DNA from: Blattamonas nauphoetae
Lineage: Eukaryota; Preaxostyla; Oxymonadida
Length of the DNA: 64,000 nucleotides
Reading direction: 5' to 3'
Assembly: GCA_033064195.1 (NCBI GenBank)
Contig: JARBJD010000066.1
Span: forward strand, 186,001 to 250,000
The notes below the pieces were generated by a model that worked only from the letters and a program-made list of their open reading frames with translations, did no database searches and was not told the origin of the DNA. Shown here one piece after another: positions 56,335 to 64,000 of this stretch. The stretch's first letter is position 1, and every line of letters begins with the position of its first letter. The position numbers and the translations under genes are program-made.

Positions 56335-59300
56335 CAAGCTCCAGCACATCCAAGACCAACTTCTTCGGATGTCAGCACAATCAAGTTTGGTAACTGTTGC
56401 GTTACTTGGGCAGGTTTATCATGAGATCCACCAGTTGGACCCGTCCTTCGCTTTCCTCCCAAGAATCATTGACGCAATGGTGAGTGCAGCCGACGCAGCG
56501 ACTAGAGCGCATCACACGCGCTTCCTATCAACTAAAAATTGGTTGGAGATGGCGGACAAGATGGGCATTTCTCAACCGGCCTCAGTGGACTCAAGCCTCC
56601 TCACAAGCTCGCAACAATCAACGTCGTCAACACGTTCAGACTTAGAAGTAGCACTAGAAAGAATAGTTCCGACCATTGTCGCTCAATTGAAGTCTCAGAT
56701 GCATTTCTCCCCCAAGGGGGGGGCGGAACCGGCCCCCCTCCAAATATCCCGGTTCAGACTTCCAATCGCCGAAGGTAGAACAACCAACGATTATTACAGG
56801 ACGTCTTTTGATGAGGCTGCACGCGTGGGAGAAGATCGGAGGAAAATCAATCATCACCACAGGAGCAGTGTGGGCGTGGAGGAGCCCCGAGTCCCCGTCA
56901 ATATTGCAAACACTCGCGCCAGCGCTCCCCTTTACAGGCACACCAGCGATGATCCAAGAGTACCAGACACTCCTGGAGGAAGAGATCAGAATTGGCGCGG
57001 TCAGCCGAATTCAACCAAATCAAGCAAAGTTGATCCTCCCAACTTTCCTAGTGCAGAAGAAAGGTGGAAAGTTCCGAAAAGTATTGAATGCAACCCGACT
57101 CAACCAACAGATCATCTCAGAACACTTCAAAATGGAAAACTTACAAACATCACTCGACTTGATCTCGGAGGGAGTCTGGCTCACAACAATGGATATTCAT
57201 TCGGCATACCTCCATGTACAACTATCCCCACCTCTTCGACCCTTTCTCTGTTTCAGGTTCAGGGGAGAGATATTCCAGTTCAATGCTCTCCCCTTCGGAT
57301 TGTCGACAGCACCTCGGACCTTTTCGGAAATTATGAAAGTAGCGGTGAAATCTCTCCGAGAGCAGTTACAGATCGCGATTGTATACTACCTGGACGATTT
57401 ACTCCTAATTACAAAGACGCAGCAGGAGTCTCATTTCAAAACCAGAGAAGCGAAGCGGAGGATGGAGGAGTTGGGGTTTATCATCGCAGAGAACAAGAGT
57501 TGCTTAGTCCCATCGCAGGAGGTGGAGTTTTTAGGGTGGACCATCAACTCAGCCAATCGAACCGTGAGGATCACGGAAACGAGGAAGATGAAAGTCCTAT
57601 CACTCCTCAAATTGATGACGAGTCGATGCATCGAGAGGAAGACGATTCCGACAAAACAACTGTCCAGTCTGATTGGAACCCTCAGTTTTTTACGGACGTC
57701 CGTCCCAGAAGCAAGCTTGTACCTCCGAGAAATGCAGACGACGTTGCATCGAGCAGTTCGCAAGGCTGGCTGGAATGGTTCCTCACTCTTAACCCCGGTT
57801 CTGTTAGGAGAGATCCACTTTTGGAAACACAGGATCGAGAAGAACGATCCACTCAACTTCGCTCCCAAAACAAGTCAGGCGGTGCTCACAACAGATGCAA
57901 GCCCGTCCGGTTGGGGTGCAGTCCTGGTTCACAACGGCTTGGAGACGTATGTTCACGGAATGTGGAACGAGATGGAGAAACAGCACACAAGCAATTGGAA
58001 AGAGACTGCTGCGGTCGGCAGCAGCATCCGTCAACTCCAACCGTTTTTCAAACAGAATCAAATACATGCAATATCCGTCCAATCGGACAGTACAGCTGCG
58101 GTTTACAACCTCGGAAAGAAACGAGCTGGCCAGACGCTCAAACAGATTACCAGGAGCGTCCTGAAGACAGCCGAGCGAATGCAACTCCTCTTTGTTTCAG
58201 TACAACACATTGCCGGAAAGTCGAACTCGGTTCCGGACGCTCTCTCGCGACTACCTCCACAGGGAGAATTCCATCTCCTCCCGGAAGTCCTCCAGAGACT
58301 AAAACAGGAATGGAACTTCGTTCCGCTAGTCGACTTATTCGCCAGCAACAAAAACAAACAATGTCCAGTATATTGGAGTCGATTCGAGGACGGACACGCA
58401 GCTGGAAAAGACTCTCTGTCCGTCAGTTGGAGCGGGATGACTCATCCTCTCCTTCACCCTCCGGTGTCATTGATAACACGAGTTCTGATGAAAGTTCAGT
58501 TGGAGAGGCCATCGAACGCGGTGATCATCACTCCGCTATGGCCCGGACAGACTTGGTCACATCTCCTCCACTCACTCAATCCAACACAGATCATCCTCGG
58601 CCCATTCAACACCCTTGCGATGCTAGACACTCCGAACAGGGAGCACAAACTCCCACCAGGGATGATGATGGCGTCACGAATCAACCCCGAAACTATCCAA
58701 CCATTACCTTCATCAGAGAATTAGGTCAATCGGCAGGGTGGAGCGAGGATCTCATCGTCTTGCAGGAAAAGAAATACAAACGTCCAGAAGCTTCAGCTCG
58801 ATCATGGAAGATTTTCAAAGCATATTGTGTCGAGATGAATCTCTCGAATGAGTGTCTCGTCGACAAATCCACAAATATCCATGTCCTCTTGGGTGAATTC
58901 GCTCTCTTCCTTGAAAAGAAATTCAAACAGTCACCGTCCCGCCCTCCCCTCATCATGAGTCATGTGAAATCAACGCTACAACTCTTCCACAAGAGCCTCA
59001 GCCTGGATAACACACCACTGCGATCCATTCAACGACTGATTGCTAAACGAAATCCAAGGAAGAAGGGGGCAAAATATAAGCAGATGTGGAACATCAACGC
59101 GATTCTGGATTGGGTTCTCAACTCAAATGAAGAAGCGAAGAAGAATCAAGATCTACATCAAACAAGAACCTTTATAGTGGTGTTCGCCTATCTCTGCTGT
59201 CGTCAGGAAGAACTCATCAACTTGAAGTGGACTGACATTGAATGGTCCTCGCCTTCGACAAAGACAACGAAACGTTTAGCCACAATTAACCTTCGCTTGA

Positions 59301-59773
59301 AACAAAATCAAGATGTGATTGAACCGAAGCTCCTTCTCGACGAGGGTTCGCCTGAACTGTCTCCTTTCGTTGCACTTCAGGTTCACCGTGAGAATCTCCG
59401 CCGTCAAAAGGGTCGCCTCTCCTCTCTCTCCTTTTTCAACGAGGACCATGTTTGGATCGATTGGAAGACAGGGAGACGCCTGAGAATCTCGCACCTAAAC
59501 GAAGCCATCAAGTCGGTCTTCAATCAAATTGGAATCCCCAGATACTTCGGCGCCTATACCATCAAACATGCGGCTGTTAGTTATCTGCGTCTCCGCAAGC
59601 ACGTCGCTCGGTCTGTCCTTAACACTCACGTCGGATGGGCGACCTCGTCTCGGATTGCCGACGAATACTATGCAAGGGAGATTCTCGTCGAATATACCGG
59701 GAAAGATCACGCAGAAGCTTGGTGGCAGCCACTCATCGTGGGGTCACGGTCCAAAAGGAATCGTCAACACTGA
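56159..59773 (+). CDS. DIRS-like element B, frame with Gag-like start and tyrosine recombinase end
   Basis: The 1,204-codon frame has two parts that look real: a helical Gag-like N-terminal part to about 56750, and from about 58690 a tyrosine recombinase with CCRQEELINLKWTDIEW (the catalytic Arg region), YTIKHAAVSYLR (the H..R-like box), THVGWATSSRIADEYY (the nucleophile Tyr region). The middle overlaps the reverse transcriptase frame and is probably only incidentally open. The recombinase of DIRS elements inserts a circular DNA intermediate at a short core. Confidence 0.75.
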   Translation: MISRDFQEDSQEKLPRFKGDWTKTVLTPLQREELLTETRRFQTVLGIQMQFADTPESHDKLQHIQDQLLRMSAQSSLVTVALLGQVYHEIHQLDPSFAFLPRIIDAMVSAADAATRAHHTRFLSTKNWLEMADKMGISQPASVDSSLLTSSQQSTSSTRSDLEVALERIVPTIVAQLKSQMHFSPKGGAEPAPLQISRFRLPIAEGRTTNDYYRTSFDEAARVGEDRRKINHHHRSSVGVEEPRVPVNIANTRASAPLYRHTSDDPRVPDTPGGRDQNWRGQPNSTKSSKVDPPNFPSAEERWKVPKSIECNPTQPTDHLRTLQNGKLTNITRLDLGGSLAHNNGYSFGIPPCTTIPTSSTLSLFQVQGRDIPVQCSPLRIVDSTSDLFGNYESSGEISPRAVTDRDCILPGRFTPNYKDAAGVSFQNQRSEAEDGGVGVYHRREQELLSPIAGGGVFRVDHQLSQSNREDHGNEEDESPITPQIDDESMHREEDDSDKTTVQSDWNPQFFTDVRPRSKLVPPRNADDVASSSSQGWLEWFLTLNPGSVRRDPLLETQDREERSTQLRSQNKSGGAHNRCKPVRLGCSPGSQRLGDVCSRNVERDGETAHKQLERDCCGRQQHPSTPTVFQTESNTCNIRPIGQYSCGLQPRKETSWPDAQTDYQERPEDSRANATPLCFSTTHCRKVELGSGRSLATTSTGRIPSPPGSPPETKTGMELRSASRLIRQQQKQTMSSILESIRGRTRSWKRLSVRQLERDDSSSPSPSGVIDNTSSDESSVGEAIERGDHHSAMARTDLVTSPPLTQSNTDHPRPIQHPCDARHSEQGAQTPTRDDDGVTNQPRNYPTITFIRELGQSAGWSEDLIVLQEKKYKRPEASARSWKIFKAYCVEMNLSNECLVDKSTNIHVLLGEFALFLEKKFKQSPSRPPLIMSHVKSTLQLFHKSLSLDNTPLRSIQRLIAKRNPRKKGAKYKQMWNINAILDWVLNSNEEAKKNQDLHQTRTFIVVFAYLCCRQEELINLKWTDIEWSSPSTKTTKRLATINLRLKQNQDVIEPKLLLDEGSPELSPFVALQVHRENLRRQKGRLSSLSFFNEDHVWIDWKTGRRLRISHLNEAIKSVFNQIGIPRYFGAYTIKHAAVSYLRLRKHVARSVLNTHVGWATSSRIADEYYAREILVEYTGKDHAEAWWQPLIVGSRSKRNRQH
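56808..58724 (+). CDS. DIRS-like element B, reverse transcriptase and RNase H
   Basis: A 638-codon frame. Visible blocks: LILPTFLVQKKGGKFRKVLN, LTTMDIHSAYLHVQL (first catalytic Asp), FNALPFGLSTAPRTFSEIM, YYLDDLLLI (the catalytic YxDD box), then RNase H with LTTDASPSGWGAVL and QSDSTAAVYNL and a following HIAGKSNSVPDALSR. The C-terminal block LVDLFASNKNKQCPVYWSR and TPLWPGQTWSHLL is typical of DIRS/PAT proteins as I remember them. It looks whole. Confidence 0.85.
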   Translation: MMRLHAWEKIGGKSIITTGAVWAWRSPESPSILQTLAPALPFTGTPAMIQEYQTLLEEEIRIGAVSRIQPNQAKLILPTFLVQKKGGKFRKVLNATRLNQQIISEHFKMENLQTSLDLISEGVWLTTMDIHSAYLHVQLSPPLRPFLCFRFRGEIFQFNALPFGLSTAPRTFSEIMKVAVKSLREQLQIAIVYYLDDLLLITKTQQESHFKTREAKRRMEELGFIIAENKSCLVPSQEVEFLGWTINSANRTVRITETRKMKVLSLLKLMTSRCIERKTIPTKQLSSLIGTLSFLRTSVPEASLYLREMQTTLHRAVRKAGWNGSSLLTPVLLGEIHFWKHRIEKNDPLNFAPKTSQAVLTTDASPSGWGAVLVHNGLETYVHGMWNEMEKQHTSNWKETAAVGSSIRQLQPFFKQNQIHAISVQSDSTAAVYNLGKKRAGQTLKQITRSVLKTAERMQLLFVSVQHIAGKSNSVPDALSRLPPQGEFHLLPEVLQRLKQEWNFVPLVDLFASNKNKQCPVYWSRFEDGHAAGKDSLSVSWSGMTHPLLHPPVSLITRVLMKVQLERPSNAVIITPLWPGQTWSHLLHSLNPTQIILGPFNTLAMLDTPNREHKLPPGMMMASRINPETIQPLPSSEN

Positions 59774-59884
59774 CCGATTCAATCTATAGATATGTAATCT
59801 TCACATTTCATCATTCATTCTATTTTCTCTTTGTTTCTTCGATAATAGGAATGGCTCTTTTCAACTCTCAACGAAGTGGGAGCT

Positions 59885-59940
59885 AAGGTTTGTGAGGAGC
59901 GGCTGGCAAGAGAGCTCCTCTTCCACAAACCGAAGCTCCC
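59885..59940 (+). repeat. internal complementary region of DIRS-like element B
   Basis: Bases 59885-59921 complement the left tip (55501-55537) and 59919-59940 complement the right tip. The overlap TCT is the same as in element A although the surrounding bases differ. Confidence 0.85.
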
Positions 59941-60113
59941 ACGAGTTTCCAAACCTTCCACCAAGACTGTGCGTGCCCCTAATTGCTCCCATTTCCGTCG
60001 CGCAAGCGGCAGTTTCTTCAATCATTGGTTAGCCCTGATTGAAGAAAAAGAAGTGCTACACTACCGTAGAATCCGAAATGAAATAATTATTGTTGATCCC
60101 ATTTGTTTCCTTT

Positions 60114-60163
60114 GGGACCTGGAACCCACACTTCACGGACCTTATCTCAACGAAGTGGGAGCT
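60114..60163 (-). repeat. inverted terminal repeat, right, DIRS-like element B
   Basis: Inverse complement of 55538-55587. Confidence 0.85.
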
Positions 60164-62382
60164 TCGGTTTGTGGAAGAGGAGTGGCAGAGCAATAAAAGT
60201 TGGTCCGCATGAGGAAGAAGAGTGGAGAAATATAAATGATGCTGTTGTGTGAGGAATGTGGTGAGAGTGGGAGGAAAGTCACGGTTCAACAGAAGTGATA
60301 TCAGAAGACAATACCAAATGAGAGATGGGTCTGAAGAAGGATGAGGCTGTCGTTGTTGTCTCTCCTCGAGAATTGAGACGATTCGAGTGACGGCGTTTTG
60401 GTGTTGTTCAAACGAGAGAATGATGCGTGTCAATTTGGCTCTCCCAATCAGGTCTTCTCTCGAACGATTCCTGATCGATGTGAAAGATGGATGGAGTTCA
60501 CAAATGTGAGTTCATCACTCAGATCGGCAGAGACCAGTCCATCCCAGTCGAACCGTGTAACAGGAAACGGCGGCAGAGAGCGTTTAGATATTGAGTTACT
60601 GATCCATTTCGTCGAAATCCAAAGCAGGGCTAGCTGTTCTTCACGTTGACCATCGCGGAAGGCAGAGTGGAGTCGATCCCACAAACGCGGAAAGAGGTGA
60701 ATGACAGACGGAGTGATGAGGAAATGAAGGAAGATTTTTCAACACCAACGAGTTCACAGACAGAGAGACAGCGCTTCAGTGAACGAGACAGTTTCTCATC
60801 GTCAGCCTCGTCGAAGAGGGAAGAAATGAATATTTCTTCTGGATTGACGGGTTCGTTCTGGTGGACAAGTGTGAGAAGTGAGCCGATATTGTCAGTTGGA
60901 GAGTGATCGGTGAGAGAGAAAGGGAGAGAGGGAGGGAGAGGGGAGGAGAGGAGAGAGTGAAGGATGGTCAGAAGTTCGAGAGATTCCTGTTTGAAGTGCG
61001 CTGACGATGTCGAACTGTTCACTGACCCATCCAACGACGACGCCAGTTGTTGGAACTTCGCTTGGAGCGAGAGAAGCGTCGGTCGGAAGAACACAAATTT
61101 GAGGAACGATGTGTCATTCTGAAAATCGAAGTCCAAAAAAATGCATACACACCGCAACTTCCTCTCCGCCTGCCACTTTCTGAAGAAACTCCTTCCACAA
61201 CGAGATATGCTTCGCTTCTTCAAAAAAATCTGGATCAAATCGTTTTCTCACCTCAACAAGCTCAGGATCGACAAGTTTGTTGAATTTTATGAACTGCGGT
61301 GAGTGAAGATTGGCTTCAGAGTCAGTCAGCCGAATGGTGCGATTTACATAGCCTATGTCTTCCAAAAAGAAAATAAAATAGTAGGAAACTATTGTTATCC
61401 CATTTGAATCGTCGTAGAAGCCACTTTGTGGCAGTTTTTTGGTGAAAGTCTCGAGAGCAGTGGAGACAAGAATTTCCAACATGAATAGTTCACAAGCGGG
61501 GACCACATGGCCAGTGTTGACGAGATATTGAAGAATATGGTGAATAACTGCCGAAATCACGTTGGCTCGAAAGTGCTGTTCAGTGAGTTTTGGGAGACAG
61601 TTTGAACTGGAAAGTTGATCAATCAAAGAAAGAAAAAGCAGCGAGAGGTGAGTGATGCAATCGGAGAAGGATTGTGGGGAGTGGGGAGGGGAGGAATCCG
61701 AATGCGAGGCGGAGAGATCTGAAAAGAAGAAAGTCGAGAAGAAGAGACAAACTAATCCGAGTTGTTCCTAATCCATCAACCACAACATCATCCCAATCAA
61801 ACAAAAACGAGCCGTTGCTTTCCGAAACTGCCGATTCAAGTCCGATCACGGTACACACGAACCATTCCATCAAATCCTGAAACAGATCAAAATAAACAAA
61901 GGAAAGAATTCAGAGCAACGAAATTCGTTGTGATAAAAAAAGGACTGCAAACTTTCCACTCAATCTCCTCCCCAGCTTCACATTTCGAAGCGATGAGTGA
62001 TGTCAATGTTTTCAGGTTCTCCTGCTCCAACGGAGCAGTACCAGAATTGTTTGATGCTGTCGAAGCATGTCCAGGCATTGATATACGGTAGGGAATCAAG
62101 TGAAAGTGAGATCAATGATCTCAGTTCGTCTAAGTTGGAATGAGAACAGTTATACTGGGCGACACGACGACTTGATTCGGCTGTAAAACGGTGGTATTTT
62201 TTTGAATAGAGACACAATTTGTTTCAATTTTCTGTAAATGATAATTGAGAGAGGGAGACACCTTGGAACAAAATAGGAGAAGATAAAAAATTCTGAGTGA
62301 CGCGAAATCTGCAACGGAAAAAAAATGATGGTCATGTACTTCGCGACATGACAAGTGATCCACTTCATCCAGCTCTATCCTT

Positions 62383-62787
62383 CTAATATTTTGTCATTTT
62401 TCCCTCGCGAGAGTAACACTCGAGGAGGCGGTCGCCATAAGAGAGAACGAGGTTGTCGATACTTTCTTGTGGGATCGAGTTCCAGGCTTTGATGACAGCC
62501 TTCCGAAGTGAGTCCACAGTGTCGTAAATTGCACAATTTTCATACAATTTGGAAGAGAGAAGTGCCCAGACATGTTCGATGGGATTCAAGTCGCTAGATA
62601 GTGGTGGAAGGAATTTTTGCTTGATTTTTGCTCTTTCGATTCGAGGCATTTCATCTCTTTTCTTGTGCCAGCCGGCGTTGTCGCTGAGGAGAACACGTGT
62701 GTCAAGGGGAGGATCCATCTTTGCCTTGCTGAGGCCGTTGATGACAGCATCAGTATAGGTAGCGCCGTCGATGGTCCCATCTGTCAC
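62383..62787 (-). pseudogene. Tc1/mariner-type transposase, C-terminal part only
   Basis: 134 codons with the second catalytic Asp in VLLSDNAGWHKKRD and the third acidic residue in LPPLSSDLNPIEHVWALL, the classic Tc1/mariner (DDE_3) signature, followed by a normal helical C-terminus. The N-terminal DNA-binding half and the first Asp are missing upstream of 62787, where no in-frame sequence continues. No terminal inverted repeats are seen on either side. It is a truncated relic. Confidence 0.8.
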
Positions 62788-62810
62788 GAAAAGCTTGCTC
62801 TTATAGTCCC

Positions 62811-62846
62811 CTCATCAGGCCGTACATGTTCATCAGGCCGTACAAC
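62811..62846. repeat. 18-bp direct repeat, two copies
   Basis: CATCAGGCCGTACA occurs twice, 18 bases apart, immediately upstream of the truncated transposase. It may mark the breakpoint that removed the transposase N-terminus. Confidence 0.7.
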
Positions 62847-62869
62847 AACGATTTCTTGCTGATTTATAT

Positions 62870-63496
62870 TTTTTTCATTTCATTACTCGAGTTATTGATA
62901 TTCTGCGACTTTTTCGATGAATTATTTGGATCAATGGGTTCATTTTCAAATCAAATGCTGAATGCACAAACATGGACAATCTCAGAGTTTGTTAGGCGCA
63001 TCAACATTGAGTCTCAAGACCTCCCTCCTCGCTAATTCAACAGATGTGCCTTTGTATGTCTGAAATTCAGCTCTCCTTCCATGTTCTCCTCTGTGAAGCT
63101 TTTACCTTGAATATGCCTTTTATCATCCATTTCTCTCATATTTTAAACTTTTTTGATCCAATCTTGATTTCAAGCTGGCCCATCAATACGGAACAAGATG
63201 CTTCCAACCATCAGTTCACAACCCATCTTTCAAACCTCTTCCTGTCTCTGACCCAACCCCTTCCCGACATGTTTACGAAGTTTACTCACCACACACCCCC
63301 TCAACTCTCTTCCCTCCCTCGTGATTGCCCAGCTTGGCTGTACTCAACATCGTGTACGTTTTGGTTCGGATCTGGCGGCTCTGCGGAAGGACTCAGCTCA
63401 TATGCCGCGAAAGTGATTGGTCCTGTTGGCATTGAAGATTCCCACGAAGGCAGTACGACAGTGAAATGCAAAGCAGGACCATTGATGACCTCTTGA
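62870..63496 (+). CDS. possible coding exons, unknown protein
   Basis: Plus-strand frames give ELLIFCDFFDELFGSMGSFS and QTWTISEFVRRINIESQDL (to about 63030), then in another frame PILISSWPINTEQDASNHQ and PAWLYSTSCTFWFGSGGSAEGL to a TGA at 63496. A short intron could link them, but I cannot choose the sites. It may be a fragment. No domain is recognised. Confidence 0.3.
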
Positions 63497-64000
63497 TCTT
63501 GATCTCACTCGAGACTTCCACACGAACATATTCATTCCTCTACAGCGACTAGAACTTCTTTTTCTACTCCCTTGTCTTTTCCAGCGTCTTTCTTCCCTAA
63601 AAGCACAGACAGTGTCAAATCAAAGACAGTGGTCATTTTCAGTTTTTTAACCAGTTTTCTACCATCTTTTGGTTGATCCCTTTCCCAGTGTTTCATTTCA
63701 AGATTGTTTAGTTGGTTTCAATCAGTTTATTCGCAAAGAGAAGGATGATGTGGATAAAAAATGAATGGATTGATCAATCGATAACTTTGCCTAGAAGTGA
63801 AAGATTTAAGATTCGACATCTGTCTTGTCACGTATATGATTCGATGGTACATCTCTAGCCTTGGTACTACTTGATGAACAAGTACGGGTTGATTTGGGGA
63901 CTATTAAACCCGACACCAACACATCCCCAAATACCAACTGTAATAGGGTGAGCTCTCGACTTTGACTCAGGTTGCGGCGTGTTCTTTTCCCGGAGAGAAC
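63497..64000. other. nothing recognised at the window end
   Basis: AT-rich sequence without a long frame, repeat or RNA gene that I can identify. Confidence 0.35.

Larger units (their letters stand above)
55501..60178 (+). mobile_element. DIRS-like tyrosine-recombinase retroelement B, looks whole and young
   Basis: A 4.68 kb element with a left tip (55501-55537), inverted terminal repeats (55538-55587 and 60114-60163), and an internal complementary region (59885-59940) joining the complements of both tips and overlapping in TCT. It has no LTRs, no target duplication and no integrase of the retroviral type. Three long overlapping open frames encode a leading ORF, a Gag-like/tyrosine recombinase frame, and a reverse transcriptase with RNase H. 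Overlapping frames are normal for DIRS elements. All expected parts are present and I see no obvious break. The terminal repeats are identical by eye, which suggests a recent insertion. It lies in an exon of a minus-strand host gene. Confidence 0.9.
53924..62217 (-). pseudogene. multi-exon helical host gene interrupted by DIRS-like element B
   Basis: Minus-strand exons run from about 62200 (LDELRSLISLSLDSLP), through LTEQHFRANVISAVIHHILQYL (61580), FEEAKHISLWKEFLQKV (61210), LLTILHSLLSSPLPPSLPFSL (60960) and IILSFEQHQNAVTRIVSIL (60430), to LLLLCHSS (60190). There DIRS-like element B (60178-55501) enters, and the frame resumes as LNPHKPHQPTLDLLFERTL at 55500 and goes on to 53924. The two sides join in frame when the element is set aside, with the shared core used once. 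The product would be a Leu-rich helical protein of more than 1,000 residues, perhaps HEAT-like, with no family recognised. The gene should be inactive unless another allele lacks the insertion. Confidence 0.6.

Noticed and set aside
56159-59773. The whole 1,204-codon frame as one continuous protein of known domains
   Set aside because: Its middle part overlaps the reverse transcriptase, which is clearly coded in another frame; only the two ends look real. Overlap is normal in this family.
1-64000. rRNA or tRNA genes, bacterial operons, origins
   Set aside because: No such sequence was recognised by eye; a covariance-model search would be needed to exclude a tRNA.

Overview
The window reads as nuclear DNA of an intron-rich, gene-dense protist. 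Several gene families resemble what I recall of oxymonad flagellates such as Blattamonas: beta-helix surface proteins with F..C..GGA repeats, kinases with long Glu/Lys/Arg coiled coils, a SPRY protein and many very short GT-AG introns. That placement is inference from memory; no rRNA or other marker gene is present. Long open frames end cleanly at TAA, TAG and TGA, so the standard code fits.

Region 1 (1-12.1 kb). A signal-peptide-bearing beta-helix gene on the minus strand (its 5' part at 12125-11706, continuing at 532-1) is split by an 11.2 kb inverted-repeat DNA transposon (533-11705). This transposon carries a pogo-like (DDE_1) transposase and a large multi-exon passenger gene. It was later hit twice: an old DIRS-like retroelement (2343-7068) sits in the passenger gene, and a 971 bp hAT-type MITE (9526-10496, 8 bp target duplication) sits in the transposase.

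Region 2 (12.6-33.7 kb). Two tandem paralogous genes on the minus strand encode a protein kinase joined to a charged coiled coil and C2H2-like zinc fingers. The downstream copy (start 33566) is uninterrupted in its kinase domain but lacks most fingers; it contains a 44 bp minisatellite. The other copy (start 25948, end 12627) keeps the fingers but is loaded with insertions: a 399 bp MITE in an intron, a DIRS-like fossil in the kinase exon, a second MITE copy itself split by a 4.4 kb element with 8 bp target duplication, and a 3.4 kb hAT-like element just upstream of the start codon. The clean copy gives the empty-site sequence for most of these.

Region 3 (33.9-47.9 kb). Host genes: two tandem related acidic/coiled proteins, a decayed S41-type protease, a large alpha-solenoid-like gene, a divergent pair of secreted hydrolases (an S9 serine peptidase and a prolyl-iminopeptidase-like hydrolase ending QDEL), a SPRY-domain gene and a small hypothetical gene.

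Region 4 (48.1-53.8 kb). A multi-exon gene encodes a secreted protein built almost entirely of one eight-cysteine module, C-x3-C-x6-C-x3-C-x5-C-x3-C-x6-C-x3-C, present about twenty times. I do not recognise the family and regard it as the best candidate for an undescribed protein architecture here.

Region 5 (53.9-64 kb). A multi-exon minus-strand gene is interrupted inside an exon by a whole-looking DIRS-like element (55501-60178) with reverse transcriptase, RNase H and tyrosine recombinase. A Tc1/mariner transposase fragment and weak coding signal follow. The three DIRS-like elements share one architecture: inverted terminal repeats, an internal complementary region, no target duplication, and insertion at a short core that both ends share.
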